Counted from the stretch's first letter, positions 14,929 to 23,398 are shown. The stretch: DNA of 42,456 nt from Acidobacteriota bacterium (GCA_021817045.1 JAKAWG010000042.1:1-42456); one strand, 5' to 3'. A program made the numbers and translations. Notes: generated from the sequence alone by a model not told the origin.

Positions 14929-16635
14929 TCAAAAGTTTATCGGTTTTGAGGCGTCGCCGACAACAACGAACGGCGCCCAATAGATTGGCGGCTTCGTGCC
15001 CTTTTGTTTCAAGTAATCAAGCTTTGCGTGGCGCAGGGCCGCAGCTTCATCCTGATGCTGCGCTAAATGGGTATAGAAATGCGCCATCAGGAATTCCGTT
15101 GAAGAATCATCCACTGGCCACAGTGACGCGGCGACGGCCCGCGCGCCGGCGAAGAGAAAAGCCTGAACCAGACCGATCGTTCCTTCCTCGCCTTCGAGCT
15201 TTCCAGTCGCGGTGTCGCAGGCGGAGAGCGTCACCAAGTCCGCGTCGAGGTGAAGCTGCGCGATTTCGCGGACTTGGAGCAATCCGTCGTCTGTTGAATG
15301 CGGATCGCGGCCCAGTACCAAGGCGTCTCTTTCGGGAAAGCTGGGCGTGGATAGTCCATGAACCGCGAAGTGGATGATTTTGAAATCGCAGAGCGGCTCG
15401 GACTTGAATTGCGCCTCGCTAGCATTCGTTCCAAGCAAGAGAACGGTTTGCTTCGGATCGCCCAGCGCCTGGCTGGCGAGCATCAATTCCTGACGGGTTT
15501 CGGGGAGCGCATACAAATGGTCTCCGGAAATGTCGTACATGCCGTGCGCAACGAAGGCCATCAGGGTGTGCTTCGCGCCGGACTGCGCCGGCTGAGGCTC
15601 CATGCCATAGCGCACATCGCCGATTCCCAAGAACGCCATTTGGGGCTGATGCTCGCGGTGGCGATTTCGCAGGTAGCAGAGTACGGTCGCCGAAGGCGCA
15701 TAGCTGATGACGTGAGACCTGATGACGTATTGCCCGTCGGGCCGTTGAAGCGCGTCGAACGGAAGATCGTTAAGGACGCCGTCCGGCACGATCACCAACT
15801 GCCTCAGCCGGAGCAAATTGGGAATCGGCTTGAGAAGCGCCGCATAAAGCGCTGTCGCATCCTGCACGGCAAACCTGCCCGCCATAACCTGGGACTTATA
15901 GCGGGACATTAGTTGCTCAATTTGTTTCTTGCCGGCGGGCAGCCGGACAATCTGCGCGTCACCGTGCGTGATGGCAATGCAATATGAATTCGGGTCGGCG
16001 AGAACGTATTCGAGGACCGCCTCGTCGGGCAGGATTGCGGCCTGGGCAGCTTTAACCGATACGGAATCGGTGGCGTCTTGACTCTGTTCCGGCGTCAGAG
16101 CTTCAGTGTACCAGCGAAGGGTCTCTTCTTCCGCGTCGAGATTTACAAGCAGCTTGCTGCGTTGGGCGGGATCGTTGGTATCGAGCAATTGGTTCTGTAT
16201 TTGCGAGATTTGGCTTTCGGCTTCCCTTTGCGCGGGGGTTCGTGCCGTGGCAACTGCTGGATCGCGCATGTTGTCCAGAACGGTGCGGCCTCGGGCCTGC
16301 TCGATGGCGTCAAACGCGGCGCTGACGTTGTTCTGGCTCGCCGCCAGCTTGAAATCGCCAAGATACGTGTCGCTCATGGCGCTCATAAGCGAACTCTGGC
16401 CATAAGCGCCGGGGTAGCGGACCAACATGCCGTCAATCACGCCCTCGGCCCGCTTGTAAAGCGCGTAAGCTTGGTCGGGCTGGCCCGTTTGAGCTTTAAG
16501 CTCCGCGGGCGCGTCCAAAGCGCGAGGTAGGTAATACGTGTCGCCAGTCGTCTGGCTGATCGCGAGCCCCTGATTGAAGGTGTTCTCAGCGTCTTTCAGG
16601 TCGCCGCTATTCTCCAGCAATTTCGACAGATCGAA
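14929..16635 (-). CDS. CHAT-domain protease, C-terminal part with TPRs, after in-frame TGA
   Basis: CHAT domains are caspase-like cysteine proteases. The His is in 'FKIIHFAVHGLSTP' and the Cys in 'LVTLSACDTATGKLEGEEGT', followed by 'VAASLWPVDDSST', all typical. The first 200 or so residues are helical TPR-like repeats. It is in frame with the segments at 16636-17340 and 17383-17628 and separated from them only by TGA 16636-16638 and TAA 17383-17385. The full gene would be about 900 codons. The stop lies 2 nt before the S41 start. Translation restart is possible but no clear RBS is seen. Confidence 0.75.
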   Translation of the reverse strand, partial: FDLSKLLENSGDLKDAENTFNQGLAISQTTGDTYYLPRALDAPAELKAQTGQPDQAYALYKRAEGVIDGMLVRYPGAYGQSSLMSAMSDTYLGDFKLAASQNNVSAAFDAIEQARGRTVLDNMRDPAVATARTPAQREAESQISQIQNQLLDTNDPAQRSKLLVNLDAEEETLRWYTEALTPEQSQDATDSVSVKAAQAAILPDEAVLEYVLADPNSYCIAITHGDAQIVRLPAGKKQIEQLMSRYKSQVMAGRFAVQDATALYAALLKPIPNLLRLRQLVIVPDGVLNDLPFDALQRPDGQYVIRSHVISYAPSATVLCYLRNRHREHQPQMAFLGIGDVRYGMEPQPAQSGAKHTLMAFVAHGMYDISGDHLYALPETRQELMLASQALGDPKQTVLLLGTNASEAQFKSEPLCDFKIIHFAVHGLSTPSFPERDALVLGRDPHSTDDGLLQVREIAQLHLDADLVTLSACDTATGKLEGEEGTIGLVQAFLFAGARAVAASLWPVDDSSTEFLMAHFYTHLAQHQDEAAALRHAKLDYLKQKGTKPPIYWAPFVVVGDASKPINF

Positions 16636-17340
16636 TCAAGATTGCATGGCGACACGAGGCAGGCCCATCTGCGTTGCCGATTTCATCGCCCCTTCGAAAT
16701 ACTCGCGGGCTTGAGCCTGCTGCCCGGACTGAACAGCGAACTGGCCAAGGATGAGCAAATCCTGGCCCTCGTGTTCAAGCATCTTTTCCTTGCGCGCCTT
16801 GGCGAGAGTGCGCTGCATTAAAGCCTGCGCTTCATCCATCTTGCCTTCCATCGCGAGCGCCTCGGCTTTGCCTTCGTAAGCCATGAACGGCGTGCCGATA
16901 TCGTGATTGCGGTCTGCCATCCCAATAACGTGGTTGAAGAAAACCATCGCCTCGGCGGGGCGATTGAGCGCGTTCCATCCGTTCCCGACAATTTCCAGGT
17001 ATCGAACCTCCGTGCCGGTGTCGGATTCGGCCATTGCAGTCATGAGTGCCCCGCCGACCATGTGCGCGGCTTGCTTGACGTTGCCCTGGAGAAAATTGAT
17101 CAGCCCCAACTCGCCCGTGGCTCGATTGGCCCACTCTTTTTCCCCGAGTTGTTGGGCAAGACTCCGCGCCTGCTCCCAATCCTGCTGCGCGGCCTCGGCA
17201 TTTACTTCATCGTCGGCATCTCCCTTCACGCCCAGACGCCACAGGCGCAGTTCGGGATCGTTTTGGACAAGCGGAGTCTTGAGTTGCATGGCAATGAACG
17301 CGGAAAGTTGCGGAAATGGGACTGCGTCCCCTGACCGCAT
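16636..17340 (-). CDS. CHAT-TPR protein, middle TPR part between two in-frame stops
   Basis: A 234-residue TPR-repeat segment ('EWANRATGELGLINFLQGNV', 'QAQAREYFEGAMKSATQMGL') in the same frame as the N-terminal membrane segment and the CHAT part. It ends at TGA 16636-16638 ('RVAMQS-TGA-FDLSKLLENSG'), where homologous TPRs simply continue. The TGA lacks a bacterial SECIS-like hairpin at the right distance, so selenocysteine is unlikely. Confidence 0.6.
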   Translation of the reverse strand: MRSGDAVPFPQLSAFIAMQLKTPLVQNDPELRLWRLGVKGDADDEVNAEAAQQDWEQARSLAQQLGEKEWANRATGELGLINFLQGNVKQAAHMVGGALMTAMAESDTGTEVRYLEIVGNGWNALNRPAEAMVFFNHVIGMADRNHDIGTPFMAYEGKAEALAMEGKMDEAQALMQRTLAKARKEKMLEHEGQDLLILGQFAVQSGQQAQAREYFEGAMKSATQMGLPRVAMQS

Positions 17341-17382
17341 CGCGCCGATCTTAGCATAGAGCGCGTCACGATCATCGTGGGC

Positions 17383-17628
17383 TTACGCGGCAAGCTCCTC
17401 GGCGCGTTCGTACAGCGGCGTGGATTTTGAAAGGTTATGAAGCCAGTAGAAGTAATTTGCCTTGGCGATCAGGGCCTTGACACTGTTTGGGTGCGAATGG
17501 CCGACCTTGGCCAGAATCGAGTCCCACGGCGTTCGCGGCGAGCGGTGAACGAGATTCATAACAACAGCCGCTGCGATGATGACCGCGATAATTGAAGCCC
17601 AAAGGACCCTGTGTGGCCAGTTACCCAT
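17383..17628 (-). CDS. CHAT-TPR protein, N-terminal membrane segment, ending at in-frame TAA
   Basis: Starting at ATG 17628 there is one membrane span ('VLWASIIAVIIAAAVVMNLV', about residues 8-27) and the first TPR ('SVKALIAKANYFYWLHNLSK'). A TAA at 17383-17385 stops it after 81 residues; the frame then continues 'AHDDRDALYAKIGAMRSGDA' into the middle segment. The intact ancestor was probably a membrane-anchored TPR-CHAT protease. An in-frame extension to 17760 has no RBS support. Confidence 0.55.
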   Translation of the reverse strand: MGNWPHRVLWASIIAVIIAAAVVMNLVHRSPRTPWDSILAKVGHSHPNSVKALIAKANYFYWLHNLSKSTPLYERAEELAA

Positions 17629-17801
17629 GGGAGGAGCCCCAGAAACTCTAATCGTAAAGCAGCCTTGCTCTTGTTTCAACTTTGCATTTCGAGCTGGCAC
17701 AATCCTGATCCGCGTAAACGGTGCCCGTTCAAACCACCGGACTGGAAACTGAGCTGGCATACTTTACAGGCCCCTCAGCATGAGGTAATCTTCCGTTCCC
17801 G

Positions 17802-18518
17802 GTGGGCAGGCTCAAGAAAAGACGCAGCGCGTTGCTAATAATCGGCGGAGCCGTTTTGACCCTCGTCGACAACATAGGCCGAATTCAAACAGTCGCCGAT
17901 GCGCTTAAGAAACTAAAGGTCTGGATTCCTCTCCTTTCCCGCGTTCCTTGGAGTCATTCGCTCGCTATGGTGGTGGGCTTGGGGCTTGCAGTTTTTGGGT
18001 GTGCCCTCTACCTTTGGCCGGAAAGCATAGCCGAGTCCAGACCGGAAGACGGCCAAGGACCCAATCTGATCGCCACTACATACAGCGCCGATCTTGTGCC
18101 CGGCATAAACAAGAGTGTCTTCGTGGTTCACTTTCGGAATGACGCTACCTCCCCATTGGGCACAGCGAGGAGTGTATTTGCGCACATCGGCTATCGGCGG
18201 CAAGACGGACAGGGAATGCAGGTTGACTATGGAGGTTGGATGGAGAATACGCCGACCATCAACATTGACAGGGGGCAGACGAAGCGCCTAATAGTGGCGC
18301 TTACAGATGAAGGCAAGAATTTTGCAGTTAACTTTACGGGACCGCGAACTAATTTCCTCAGTCCTGAGCTTGTTTCAGTGGCGGAACTAAGTGCCGGGCA
18401 GTGGATGATGGTTATCAAGCTAAACGCCGAAAACTATCAAAAGATGTTTTATTTCTTGTTGACGGTAGAGCAAAACGCCGCCGTGTTGTGTAGGCAGATC
18501 AGCAAGTTATTGTGGTAA
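17802..18518 (+). CDS. Hypothetical membrane protein
   Basis: A 238-residue protein from a GTG start, preceded by no clear RBS. It has two hydrophobic segments (about residues 9-22 and 50-72) and a soluble C-terminal region with beta-like segments. It is divergent from the CHAT-TPR gene, about 170 nt away. No family is recognised. Confidence 0.5.
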   Translation: MGRLKKRRSALLIIGGAVLTLVDNIGRIQTVADALKKLKVWIPLLSRVPWSHSLAMVVGLGLAVFGCALYLWPESIAESRPEDGQGPNLIATTYSADLVPGINKSVFVVHFRNDATSPLGTARSVFAHIGYRRQDGQGMQVDYGGWMENTPTINIDRGQTKRLIVALTDEGKNFAVNFTGPRTNFLSPELVSVAELSAGQWMMVIKLNAENYQKMFYFLLTVEQNAAVLCRQISKLLW

Positions 18519-18709
18519 GCGGGCCAAGGCGGGCCAAGGAGTGGTAGTGAGTTCTGGCTGACCACTTATAACGCCGGCGGGTCCGTCCAGGTAAGAAAAG
18601 ACCTCACTCCCGTTCATGAAGGCGGCATCTTTTCATATAACCGGAGGGAGCGAACACACTCATAGACATGGAACGGACTCGCGATAGGCACTTTCAGGCC
18701 CGAGAGTTT
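18519..18709. other. Non-coding gap
   Basis: I see no supported gene here. A short tandem repeat (GCGGGCCAAG, twice) follows the previous stop. The rest shows no clear promoter. Confidence 0.4.
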
Positions 18710-19246
18710 CTAGAATCTGCCGTGCGTAATCCAATCCTGCACCTCATCGTGCACTGAGAATTCGTGGGTCGGGCTAGCTTCAAATCGTGATCCAAGAGTG
18801 TAGGCATTTACTTCGAGCGGTATCGCATCGTAGCTCCCGCCATCCAGAAATCCACGCACATAAAGTTCTGCGAAGCGGGGAACGCCGAGCTGCCGATACT
18901 GCTCAACGTGGACAAGTTCGTGAAACAATAGCCCGTCTGTAAAAGCCTGATGCGATACCACAACATCAGAAAAGGTAATCGCTCCCATCGTCGATTGGTC
19001 GGGCAGATTACGAAACCCCAAGCTCCTCAGCATCGGATAGAAGTCCGGATTGGATACTCGCTCTCCCCGCAGCACGACAACGCGCGCGGTATTCAGGAGT
19101 TGCGCCGAAAAGAAGCGGGCCACGGCGTCCCTCTGCTGTGGGGACAACGGGACGGCATTCGGGGCGTACCGGTCGCGCTGATCGGCGATGTATTGCGTTA
19201 CGAACGTGGTTACTTGTGTGACCTGCTCAGGCGTAAGTTGTGACAT
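18710..19246 (-). CDS. Zincin-like metalloprotease
   Basis: A 178-residue protein with HELVHVEQYRQLG (HExxH) and downstream 'DAIPLEVNAYTLG' (third ligand Glu), a pattern like the DUF4157/eCIS-associated zincin core. It has no signal peptide. It is a stand-alone gene between a membrane protein and a PLD-like gene. The substrate is unknown. Confidence 0.6.
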   Translation of the reverse strand: MSQLTPEQVTQVTTFVTQYIADQRDRYAPNAVPLSPQQRDAVARFFSAQLLNTARVVVLRGERVSNPDFYPMLRSLGFRNLPDQSTMGAITFSDVVVSHQAFTDGLLFHELVHVEQYRQLGVPRFAELYVRGFLDGGSYDAIPLEVNAYTLGSRFEASPTHEFSVHDEVQDWITHGRF

Positions 19247-19332
19247 TCCGATTTTCGGTCCCTTCCGTAGAGTGAAATGGGTGCCGACATGTGCAAGCGC
19301 CTAACGGCGGATACTCCATCTGACCGGGAACC

Positions 19333-20111
19333 TCAGCCGCTCACGATCAGATTCGCGCCTGCCCATATTTGCTCGTAGATTTGCTTCATCCTTGCGGCCG
19401 CTGAGTGCTCGATTATGTAAGTGGGCTTCTTTTTGCGGCATCTTTTATGGATTGGCCGATCACCCAGCATCTTTCGTCTGCGAAAACCGTCCTATCATGT
19501 ACATCAGCGCTTGTCCTCAACTGGAAGTTCCCTCGCGTGGCAAACTTTTGCGCGACGGCGGACAGCGAGTTGCTGGCGCTTGCCGTGAGGACTCTCACGC
19601 CTACCGATGCGGCGACGTTTTCCATATACACGTCAAATATCTGCGTATCGAGATAATTATCGATCACGAAAAGTTCGCGGGAGGCGAAACCCACGATGAT
19701 TCTTAGGTCGTGATAAAAGCTGTATTCTTCCCCTACTTGGTAGGTGCCCACAATTTCGCTATCGGGAAGCATCAGTTCCAACTCGCCGAGGCAAGCCTTT
19801 AGGACTGCGGCGAAGGATTCGATACGCTTCTCGAAGTTTGACTGGAGTTGTACCTCGCCCATATCAATGTAATGCGGGCCAGACCATTCCGCCATTCGAA
19901 AATCTGAAACGTTCTGGCTGGACTCCCCAAAGCCGTGAGCAATAATACTCTCAGTAAGTTGTCGCCACGTGCGCTCGTCGTTCTGAACTTCCCGGTAGCG
20001 GCGGCCCCGAAATCCTTCGAGCAGGGCATGTTGTTTCTTGAGGGCGGCGTGAGCCTTTTCAGGCGGGAAGTCGGGTGGCTTTGGCGGCGGTTGTGTTGTA
20101 CGGCGCGTCAT
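19333..20111 (-). CDS. PLD-like (MIT_C-type) protein with a frameshift near its end
   Basis: The start is placed at ATG 20111. The C-terminal region reads 'TSADVHDRTVFADERCWVIG' then 'QSIKDAAKRSP', the HDR-type motif of PLD-like (MIT_C) domains often found in defence islands. The frame stops at TAA 19413-19415, but the +1 frame from about 19423 continues 'TYIIEHSAAARMKQIYEQIW' to TGA 19333-19335, which matches how such domains end. One base seems lost near 19423. The catalytic core is intact; only the last 30 residues are affected. Confidence 0.6.
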
Positions 20112-20280
20112 CGAAGGGATTCGAACGACGAAACAATAGTGTTTATACACCTCCGGAAAGGTTAAATTCAAGTGGCGATGGTACCAAGTGCGGGCGCTCG
20201 CTCCAGACATACGCGCCACATTGTTCCAAAGGGCCCGATCTTGCTCGTGCATTGGATTCGCGTATTGGAACGTGTAAAGC

Positions 20281-20305
20281 GGTAGAGCGGGTTGCCCGCT
20301 CTACC
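20281..20305 (-). terminator. Hairpin downstream of the ArdC operon
   Basis: A perfect 11-bp stem, GGTAGAGCGGG (20281-20291) and CCCGCTCTACC (20295-20305), with a 3-nt loop lies just after the 81-residue gene in the minus direction. Only a short T-rich stretch follows, so termination efficiency is uncertain. Confidence 0.55.
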
Positions 20306-20314
20306 CCGTCGATT

Positions 20315-20560
20315 TTATTTCGGTTTTCCCTTGCCATCGGTTTTTGCAGACGTTTGCAATTTGGGCTTGGACTTCGCAGGCTTTGACGTGAGTTTCTCCC
20401 TGACCTCGCGGAGAGTCCGATCACAGTTCACTTTGTAGTGGGCAGCTTCCCTGGACAGCTTGCTATCCTTTGAAGATGTGCTGCCGTAGTAGGTCGGGAA
20501 ATACAGTTCACCAGCCAAGGCGCACACGACAAGAAATTTCCCGATTTCCGCCATCGTCAT
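20315..20560 (-). CDS. Small hypothetical protein downstream of ardC
   Basis: An 81-residue protein with a hydrophobic-aromatic N-terminal half ('GKFLVVCALAGELYFPTYYG') and a Lys/Ser-rich C-terminal half. It begins 26 nt after the ArdC-like gene and ends just before a strong hairpin, so it closes that operon. The function is unknown. Confidence 0.55.
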   Translation of the reverse strand: MTMAEIGKFLVVCALAGELYFPTYYGSTSSKDSKLSREAAHYKVNCDRTLREVREKLTSKPAKSKPKLQTSAKTDGKGKPK

Positions 20561-20586
20561 TTTGTCGGACTTCGAGCTGCCGAGCT

Positions 20587-21498
20587 TCAGATAGTCTGGG
20601 TATCCGCCGTTGCCCGTCCGGCGCGAAGAATCAGGTCGGCGGCGCGGAAGATTCGCTGCGCAGAGCGTTCATTGATGCCCTGGCCTTGATTCCAGTGCTG
20701 GATGTATCCCCGGCTGAATTCTGCTCCTGGCAAGCCAAGCGATTCGCAGCAAAGCAGGGCTACGGCCTCGGCTTCGACCTCGCGGAGTTCGCGCGGCGTG
20801 TTCTCGGTGTCGGAAAGGTCTTGCTCGGCGCAATGGCCAAGGACAACGTGCGCGGCCTCATGGAAGAAGGTTTTGTGCGGAAGCGCCGCAATCGGGCTGA
20901 CGGTGATCTTGCGGCCTCGCCGGGCGTAACCCTGCGCGTTGCCGTCGAGGGTTGTAAACTCGATGCGCTCGATTTTGAGCGTCTCAAGCGCCTTCGGCTC
21001 GCTCCAGCCGGGAATCGCGGCGGGCTTGAGTTCCTCACCTTCCGTCTGCGCGAGCACAAACCAATGAGCCTTGGAAGTGAAATGCGTGTAAGTGAATTCC
21101 TCGTCCTGCTCGGTGCCGTCCTGTTGGGTCACGGTGCGAGTGCGCTTGCAGTTGACCGGCATGCAGAGCGTCAACGCCTTCTCGCCGCGCTTCACGTACC
21201 GGCCTAGCTCCTTCCATTTCGGCCACGTGGCAAGCGGCCCCGGCGGGATGCATCGCTCAAAGCACTGGAACAAAGCCAAAAGCTGGTTGCCCAGCGAATA
21301 GTTGTGGAAGCGGCTGTACGCCTCGTGAATGAAGCCCGGCTTCTTCACGGCCTCATCAAGCAATGCCGCCCATGAAATCAGCGGCTTTCTCTCAGGCCGT
21401 CCATTAACGGACGCCCCCGCTGTGTTCGCCGTCGTCCGTCGGCTGACGGAGTGACGGCTTGCTTCTGATGTCTGACTTGTTTTGATTTCCTCGGCCAC
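20587..21498 (-). CDS. ardC: ArdC-like antirestriction protein
   Basis: ArdC-type proteins of conjugative elements bind single-stranded DNA and carry a zincin-like domain that protects incoming DNA from restriction. The start is set at GTG 21498, because GGAG is 9 nt upstream and the preceding region is a structured leader. The 303-residue product has the ArdC N-terminal domain ('SWAALLDEAVKKPGFIHEAY', 'SLGNQLLALFQC', 'WKELGRYVKRGEKALTL') and 'TFFHEAAHVVLGH' with a downstream Glu-rich helix ('EVEAEAVALLCCESLG'). The long in-frame extension to 21771 runs through the leader and is not coding. Confidence 0.85.
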   Translation of the reverse strand: MAEEIKTSQTSEASRHSVSRRTTANTAGASVNGRPERKPLISWAALLDEAVKKPGFIHEAYSRFHNYSLGNQLLALFQCFERCIPPGPLATWPKWKELGRYVKRGEKALTLCMPVNCKRTRTVTQQDGTEQDEEFTYTHFTSKAHWFVLAQTEGEELKPAAIPGWSEPKALETLKIERIEFTTLDGNAQGYARRGRKITVSPIAALPHKTFFHEAAHVVLGHCAEQDLSDTENTPRELREVEAEAVALLCCESLGLPGAEFSRGYIQHWNQGQGINERSAQRIFRAADLILRAGRATADTQTI

Positions 21499-21765
21499 GG
21501 TTGTTTCTCCTTTTCTGCCCCGCTTCTCGCGGGGCACCCAAGGGCAGGGGGCGCGCGCTCCTGCGGCGGCTTTTGCGGGGAAGCCGGAAAAATCTCGCTC
21601 GCTTCGCCCGATTTTTTTGACGGGACCGCAACCCGAAGGGCAGCGTTTAGGTGGAAGCCAAGCCTCCGTCCGCCAGGCGCAGGGGTATTTGCCCGTCCCG
21701 CCCCGCGGGATGCCCGCGTGAACAAGGGGCGCTAGAAAAAGTAGAGTGACCGGTGAAGTCAAGGC
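21499..21765 (-). ncRNA. Structured leader RNA copy L1 (upstream of ardC)
   Basis: The 5' region resembles 28911-29180 upstream of another gene. Shared parts, read on the minus strand: a TTGA-type -35, 'GTCACTCT', 'CTAGCGCCCCTTGTTC', a hairpin built from AAAAATC and GATTTTT, and a GCCCCGC-loop-GCGGGGC stem directly before the RBS. The loops and arms differ between copies while pairing is kept. It looks like a regulatory leader controlling translation, of no class that I can name with confidence. Confidence 0.55.
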
Positions 21766-21831
21766 GGACAACGAGAGGGGTGATAGCCGGAAGCCGTCGT
21801 CAGCCAGTTGGAAGGCCCTGGTTGAAAGGTA

Positions 21832-21863
21832 TTGACTCTGTACCTGGGTATATGGTTTAGCCT
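21832..21863 (+). promoter_or_regulatory. MerR-type promoter/operator 1
   Basis: TTGACT (21832-21837), a 20-nt spacer with the dyad TACC-TG-GGTA, and TAGCCT (21858-21863). The overlong spacer is the hallmark of MerR-family promoters. Very similar promoters occur at 23483-23514 and 25014-25045. It drives merR, whose ATG lies 8 nt after the -10. Confidence 0.8.
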
Positions 21864-21870
21864 ATGAGTT

Positions 21871-22299
21871 ATGCAGATCGGCGAGTTGGCCCGGCGGGCG
21901 GGCGTCAACATTCAGACCGTTCGTTTCTACGAGCGGCAAAGACTGATTCCCCAACCTGCGCGCAAGCCGTCGGGGTATCGCGTGTACGGGGAAGCTGATT
22001 TGCACCGCTTGCTCTTTATTCGCCAGGCGAAGGAGCTTGGCTTTTCGTTAGAGGAAATCCGCGAAATCCTGGGCATGCGACAGCGCGGCACGTGTCCGTG
22101 CAGTCGCGTGGTGAGCCTGGCACAGCGGCACCTGGACAACATTCGGGAGACGATCCGCAATCTTGCGGGATTCGAGAAGGAGCTGAGCCGCGCCGTGAGG
22201 AAATGGAAAAATTCCGGGCAGCCGAGACTCGCGGCGAACGAGTTTTGCACGCTCATTGAGCAAACCATGAAAGATGGGACAAAGAAGGTAAGGCAATGA
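21871..22299 (+). CDS. merR: MerR-family metal-responsive regulator
   Basis: A 142-residue MerR-family regulator: N-terminal winged helix-turn-helix ('MQIGELARRAGVNIQTVRFY'), long coiled helix, and cysteines C75, C77 and C126. Hg-type MerR uses three cysteines; the C75-P-C77 arrangement differs, so the metal is uncertain. It likely twists the overlong promoters at 21832, 23483 and 25014. The stop overlaps the next start (ATGA), so it forms an operon with the MerT-like gene. The promoter leaves almost no leader. Confidence 0.85.
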   Translation: MQIGELARRAGVNIQTVRFYERQRLIPQPARKPSGYRVYGEADLHRLLFIRQAKELGFSLEEIREILGMRQRGTCPCSRVVSLAQRHLDNIRETIRNLAGFEKELSRAVRKWKNSGQPRLAANEFCTLIEQTMKDGTKKVRQ

Positions 22300-22595
22300 T
22301 GACCGGAATCAGGCGGGCCGGGATGCCGGTCCTTGCAGCATTCTTTGGGTTTCTATCGCGCCCCTGCTGAGCTTTGCCGCTCTTGGCGGGGCTTCTCGGT
22401 CTGGGGAGCGCGAGTCTGGCGGCAGTATTGGTGAAATTCCGATGGCTGTTTATCCTCGCGGCGTTCGTGTCCCTGGGTGTCGGGTTCAAGCTGAACGTCA
22501 TTCAGAGATCGAGCCGTTTAGCGCGGCTTTTCTATTGGGCCGGCGCTGTTGTGACCTTCGCGACCATCTTCTGGTGGGGCTGGTGGAGCCTTTGA
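22296..22595 (+). CDS. merT: MerT-like membrane transporter, probable selenoprotein (C24-U25)
   Basis: The frame from ATG 22296 meets TGA at 22368-22370 and then continues to TGA 22593-22595, giving 99 residues. Around the inner TGA the protein reads 'FLSRPC-U-ALPLLAGLLGLG', where MerT proteins have a vicinal Cys-Cys pair in the first membrane helix. The second Cys is thus encoded by UGA. A hairpin with CUUCUC/GGGGAG arms and loop GGUCU (22392-22408) begins 21 nt after the UGA; GGUCU is the loop core of the E. coli fdhF SECIS. MerT moves metal ions across the inner membrane. Sec machinery must come from the host. Confidence 0.75.
22368..22408 (+). promoter_or_regulatory. UGA (Sec) codon and bacterial SECIS-like hairpin in merT
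   Basis: UGA 22368-22370, 21 nt, stem 22392-22397/22403-22408 (CUUCUC/GGGGAG, two G-U pairs) and loop GGUCU. The loop starts 27 nt after UGA, within the 16-37 nt expected for bacterial SECIS elements, and has G and U at its start. Confidence 0.65.
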
Positions 22596-22720
22596 CCTTC
22601 GGCTGACCTCCGTGGCCTCCCAAAAGCATCTTTTCCATCACGTCGTTCGTCATTGCGGCATATCCTCGGGTTTCATTATGCCGGCCATCATGTTTTTCAC
22701 CATCTTGCTGATCGGCGAGC

Positions 22721-23398
22721 TTACCCCTTCTTCCGAAGGGTCACGCGGAAGAGTTTTCGCGGCAGGCCGCCCTCCTCAAATCCATTAATGCTCACGATTT
22801 CGCATCCTCTGGCAAGCTGCCGAATTTTCTCCGCGCTAAAGAAGTGGACAATGAAACCACCGACTTCGTACATATCCTCTCCCCGGTGGATTCCTGTTCC
22901 GTAGTGAGCGTCTCCGGTGTGTCGCACCGTGTACACGTGGAGGCCGCCAGGTTTGAGAACTCGTCGGACCTCGTCGGAAAGGCGCTCAAGTTCTGTGGTG
23001 GTCAGCGCCATGCAGAACAGCATGTGCGAGTAACAGCAATCAAAGCAGTTCTTCCCAAATGGAAGAGGTTGCCTGACGTCGTGATGAAGTGGCGTGATCC
23101 CTCCGCGCAGGCCCGCCGATTGCGCCTTCGCGCTGATGGCCTCGACTCCAGCCTGAGAATAGTCAACGACGGTGACTTGAAAGCCTTCGTGGGCAAAGAA
23201 CAGCGTGTCTCGTCCCTGTCCTCCGCCGAGTTCAAGCAGGTTGCTCTTGCCCTCCCGTTTGAACAGTTCCACCGCCTCAAGCGCCGGGGCGCTTGCGTCG
23301 CCGCCGAACATATCGGGCTTTCGTGAAAAGTTCACGTCCCAATGTACGCGTTGGGCTTCCAAAACCTCCTTCGCAGGCGGCGATGATTCGATGGTCAT
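22721..23398 (-). CDS. SAM-dependent methyltransferase of the metal module
   Basis: A 225-residue class I methyltransferase, started at ATG 23398 (AAGGAG upstream). Motif I is 'NLLELGGGQGRDTLFFA' followed by 'VTVVDYSQAGVEAI'. The Cys-rich 'CFDCCYSHMLFCM' segment could bind a thiophilic metal(loid). It is divergent from the Cys-rich peptide gene and lies inside the MerR-regulated module, so a role in metal or metalloid detoxification is plausible but not shown. The open frame extends to 23536 without an RBS. Confidence 0.75.
   Translation of the reverse strand: MTIESSPPAKEVLEAQRVHWDVNFSRKPDMFGGDASAPALEAVELFKREGKSNLLELGGGQGRDTLFFAHEGFQVTVVDYSQAGVEAISAKAQSAGLRGGITPLHHDVRQPLPFGKNCFDCCYSHMLFCMALTTTELERLSDEVRRVLKPGGLHVYTVRHTGDAHYGTGIHRGEDMYEVGGFIVHFFSAEKIRQLARGCEIVSINGFEEGGLPRKLFRVTLRKKG

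Noticed and set aside
16636..16638. TGA in the CHAT-TPR gene as selenocysteine
   Set aside because: It lies in a TPR helix without a redox or metal site, and the only hairpin is directly after the TGA with its loop too close for a SECIS.
20101..20125. tRNA-like T-loop sequence on the minus strand
   Set aside because: The match (GTTCGAATCCC) is isolated at the start of the PLD-like gene, with no acceptor or anticodon structure.
22596..22720. Small Met-rich minus-strand peptide
   Set aside because: The Met-rich stretch reads only 17 codons before TGA, without a clear family or SECIS; it is too weak to call.
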